Source of the DNA: Microcaldota archaeon
Lineage (GTDB): Archaea > B1Sed10-29 > JACOVT01
Direction of reading: 5' to 3'
DNA length: 7,509 nucleotides
NCBI GenBank assembly: GCA_016177165.1
Contig: JACOVT010000061.1
Location: forward strand, 1-7,509
Shown one piece after another: positions 5,499-7,509 of this stretch (position 1 is the stretch's first letter; every line of letters begins with the position of its first letter). The notes below the pieces were generated by a model. It was not told the origin of the DNA and ran no database searches. It saw only the letters and a list, made by a program, of their open reading frames with translations. The translations under genes were made by a program, and so were the position numbers.

Positions 5499-7509
5499 AT
5501 GAAACTGGCTGGTTTGTGGGTCCTGTTGCTGCTGGCCCCTCTCGCTGTTGCCGGCGAATTGAAAGTAATCGACTTTCCTGGCTCGGTGTCGGGGTCTCAA
5601 GGCGGCGTCAGGTCGGTGCAATGGAGTCCTGATGGTTCAAAAATAGTTTTATCTGTAGATGGCCGGCCACAGTCATTGGTTGTATTTGAGACGGCTGGTT
5701 GGAGCCAGGTATCTTCGACAACACGATACGGCTCCCCAGACTACGTAAAATGGAGTCCTGACGGCTCGAAACTGCTTTTCGAAGGGGTGGACTCAGGGCA
5801 GTCGAATAACATAAAGGGAGATCTCCTAATCGTTGACGCAGCATCCTGGACTCTACTCAAAAACATGACGACCGAGGCCCCATGGGACTACATATTTGCG
5901 GTAGCGTGGAGCCCTGATGGCCGCCGGGTGGCTTCCGGCTACGGCAACGGGACGTTTATAACATGGGACGCGTCAACAGGGCAGGCTCTAGATAACATTG
6001 GAGGGCATTACGATGCAATCAGGTCGATAGAGTGGAGTCCTGACGGGTCCAAGATAGCAACCTCATCGGATGACGGCAGCGCAAAAATATGGAATTCCGC
6101 TTTGCGGGGCAACATTCTCTTGGTCTGGTTCAACAACTCCGATTCCGACAGCAGTCCTGCCGTTAATAAAGCCGTTTGGAGCCATGATGGGTCCAAGATT
6201 GCGTTTGCATCCCGCGACAAAGCCGTTCGGGTGTGGAGCGTATCACCTTGGGTTTCGCTTCTAAACATGAGCGCGTCCAGCTCGGTAAACCAGGTGGCTT
6301 GGAGCCCGGACGGCTCGAAAATAGCGTACGCGTCGTACGAGAATCTTGAGTACGCCGAATCGGTGCACGTCTGGGACATTAACTCAAAAAAAGAGGTTAG
6401 CGTGCTTGCCGGCCACGCCAAACTTATCCACGCCTTGGAGTGGAGTCCTGACGGGAAGATGATCGCCTCGTCATCGTGGGACGGCACGGCACGCATCTGG
6501 GACGTCACTAACTTGGGCGCTGGCGGAGCAATAGGAAATGGTTCCTGCGTTCCGGGCTGGTGCTTTTCAGCGCAGGAAGAGGTGTCTTGGCCGGATGCGT
6601 ACGGTTCGATCGTGCATACTGGCGCGATGGTGCCTGGCATAATGACCCAAGGGACCCTTTTTTCAGGCGAGCCGGACACGAAGGTGCTGGTTTTCCCTTC
6701 GCCGACCCATGCGCTGAACGTGCGCTCCAACGGTGCCGGCGGGTACCTGCACGAGGGCAATGCCACCAGTTCGCCTTTTAACTTGACTGGGGACTTGATC
6801 GAGTGGGCCCAGCTTGATGAGGCCGCGCGATTGCAGTTCACATTCGAGCTATTGGACGCCAGCACAGGGCAGGTGCTGATTACCGAAACCACGGGTGGAG
6901 CCCCGGGGCAGTGGTATGCCCGCACGATTGACGCATCGGAGTTTGCGGGCAGGAGCGTGCGCATACGCTTCAGGCAGCACACCACCGATTACGGGCTGGG
7001 CTGGTACTCGCTCGTGGATGACGTCCGCACCATCAAGAACGGCCAGCCTACGAGCGATGTCAAGAACGGCAATTTTGAAAGCGTTGCTTCAACTGGGCCT
7101 GGCGGTGGGGGCGACCTGATTCCCGTCCCGGGTGAGGTGAACGTGACGTTTAGGTTTATGACCCGGGAGACCGTTGGCGGCAAGCTGCTTAGCGCAACCC
7201 CGCAGGAATTACAAGGCCAGCCACTCCTAGGGGCTAGGGAGGGCGACCTCGTCGGGTTCAAGCCGGAAGGCGATTCCCTAGTGGGACATAAGGTCGAGTG
7301 GTTTGACGAGTGGAACGGCAGGAAGTACAAGTTAGATACGCTGCAATCGCTGCGTTCTCTTTACTCGTTTAACTCAACCGTGAAAATTGGGGTGTTCAGC
7401 GACGCGGCGCGCTCTGTTCCATTGACCTCCCCGAGTGCCGGCCAGACTGCCTACTTTAGAGTTAGCGCTCGGGATGCTCTAACCGGAAAGCCTGCGATAG
7501 TTCGTGGCG
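5499..7509 (+). CDS. Secreted WD40 beta-propeller protein with C-terminal beta-sandwich domains (3' end outside window)
   Basis: An uninterrupted frame of 670 codons continues past the window end. Residues 1-18 form a Sec signal peptide (MKLAGLWVLLLLAPLAVA, cleavage after AVA predicted), so the protein is exported. Residues about 28-338 hold seven WD40-type repeats, each with a WSPDG-like turn (Trp at 42, 85, 137, 179, 227, 268, 315; the fifth reads WSHDG) and most ending in a strand such as IWD or VWD: a predicted seven-bladed propeller. The only two cysteines, C350 and C355, sit just after it and may form a disulfide. Residues about 405-512 look like a jelly-roll or carbohydrate-binding-like sandwich (GQWYARTIDASEFAGRSVRI, then SLVDDVR). 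NGNFES at about 521-528 resembles the start of another such domain; a further beta-rich part runs to the open end. Nine N-x-S/T sequons suggest glycosylation at the cell surface. Function unknown; a scaffold or binding role is inference. There is no visible membrane anchor so far. Confidence 0.9.
   Translation, partial: MKLAGLWVLLLLAPLAVAGELKVIDFPGSVSGSQGGVRSVQWSPDGSKIVLSVDGRPQSLVVFETAGWSQVSSTTRYGSPDYVKWSPDGSKLLFEGVDSGQSNNIKGDLLIVDAASWTLLKNMTTEAPWDYIFAVAWSPDGRRVASGYGNGTFITWDASTGQALDNIGGHYDAIRSIEWSPDGSKIATSSDDGSAKIWNSALRGNILLVWFNNSDSDSSPAVNKAVWSHDGSKIAFASRDKAVRVWSVSPWVSLLNMSASSSVNQVAWSPDGSKIAYASYENLEYAESVHVWDINSKKEVSVLAGHAKLIHALEWSPDGKMIASSSWDGTARIWDVTNLGAGGAIGNGSCVPGWCFSAQEEVSWPDAYGSIVHTGAMVPGIMTQGTLFSGEPDTKVLVFPSPTHALNVRSNGAGGYLHEGNATSSPFNLTGDLIEWAQLDEAARLQFTFELLDASTGQVLITETTGGAPGQWYARTIDASEFAGRSVRIRFRQHTTDYGLGWYSLVDDVRTIKNGQPTSDVKNGNFESVASTGPGGGGDLIPVPGEVNVTFRFMTRETVGGKLLSATPQELQGQPLLGAREGDLVGFKPEGDSLVGHKVEWFDEWNGRKYKLDTLQSLRSLYSFNSTVKIGVFSDAARSVPLTSPSAGQTAYFRVSARDALTGKPAIVRG
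5580..6512 (+). repeat. Seven tandem WD40-type repeats within the propeller gene
   Basis: Repeat units are spaced 43, 52, 42, 48, 41 and 47 codons apart, measured between the Trp codons at 5622, 5751, 5907, 6033, 6177, 6300 and 6441. Four units (1, 2, 4 and 7) share the DNA string TGGAGTCCTGAYGG exactly; the others differ at silent or nearly silent positions. The rest of each unit has diverged. This is protein-level repetition from duplication of propeller blades, not a DNA repeat element. Confidence 0.9.

Noticed and set aside
5580..6512. CRISPR-like or DNA-level tandem repeat
   Set aside because: The conserved strings are WSPDG codons in one frame with variable spacing; they are WD40 blades, not an array.
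6008..6985. Long open frame on the minus strand (325 codons)
   Set aside because: It lies opposite the continuous propeller gene, whose repeats and signal peptide are clear. Its translation is rich in Ser, Pro and Leu with no recognisable domain, as expected for an antisense shadow.

Overview
The window reads as archaeal chromosome. The reasons are a two-ring Cdc48/VAT-type AAA+ ATPase, a cytosolic type I-like asparaginase, and A/T-rich TATA-like boxes about 25-27 nt upstream of start codons, the spacing expected for archaeal promoters that give leaderless or nearly leaderless mRNAs. All recognisable genes lie on the + strand. The lineage cannot be settled from the sequence alone; base composition is moderately GC-rich.

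Layout: (1) 23-1105, a complete L-asparaginase-family gene. (2) 1137-1162, a TATA box followed by a perfect 18-bp palindrome, controlling a small ribbon-helix-helix-like regulator (1168-1425) that probably represses itself. (3) 1426-1588, a short intergenic stretch with a weak candidate for a 41-codon gene (1456-1581) and the promoter of the next gene. (4) 1589-5467, cdc48, whose first ATPase domain is split by a 574-residue intein (2339-4060). The intein has LAGLIDADG endonuclease motifs and a long extra helical segment; splicing would leave an ATPase of 718 residues. (5) 5499 to the window end, an open gene of at least 670 codons for a secreted protein: signal peptide, seven WD40-type repeats (a predicted seven-bladed beta-propeller), then beta-sandwich-like domains.

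The genes do not form an obvious pathway. The three with upstream sequence in view each seem to have their own promoter, so the region looks like separately transcribed housekeeping and surface genes. Asparaginase and Cdc48 would act in the cytosol (nitrogen metabolism, protein unfolding); the propeller protein would act outside the membrane.

The most interesting points are the intein placed just before pore loop 1 of Cdc48 D1, with Gln in place of the usual block B His; a sequence in D2 resembling its insertion site; the palindrome between TATA box and start of the regulator gene; the repeated leaderless promoter geometry; and the secreted WD40/jelly-roll architecture.
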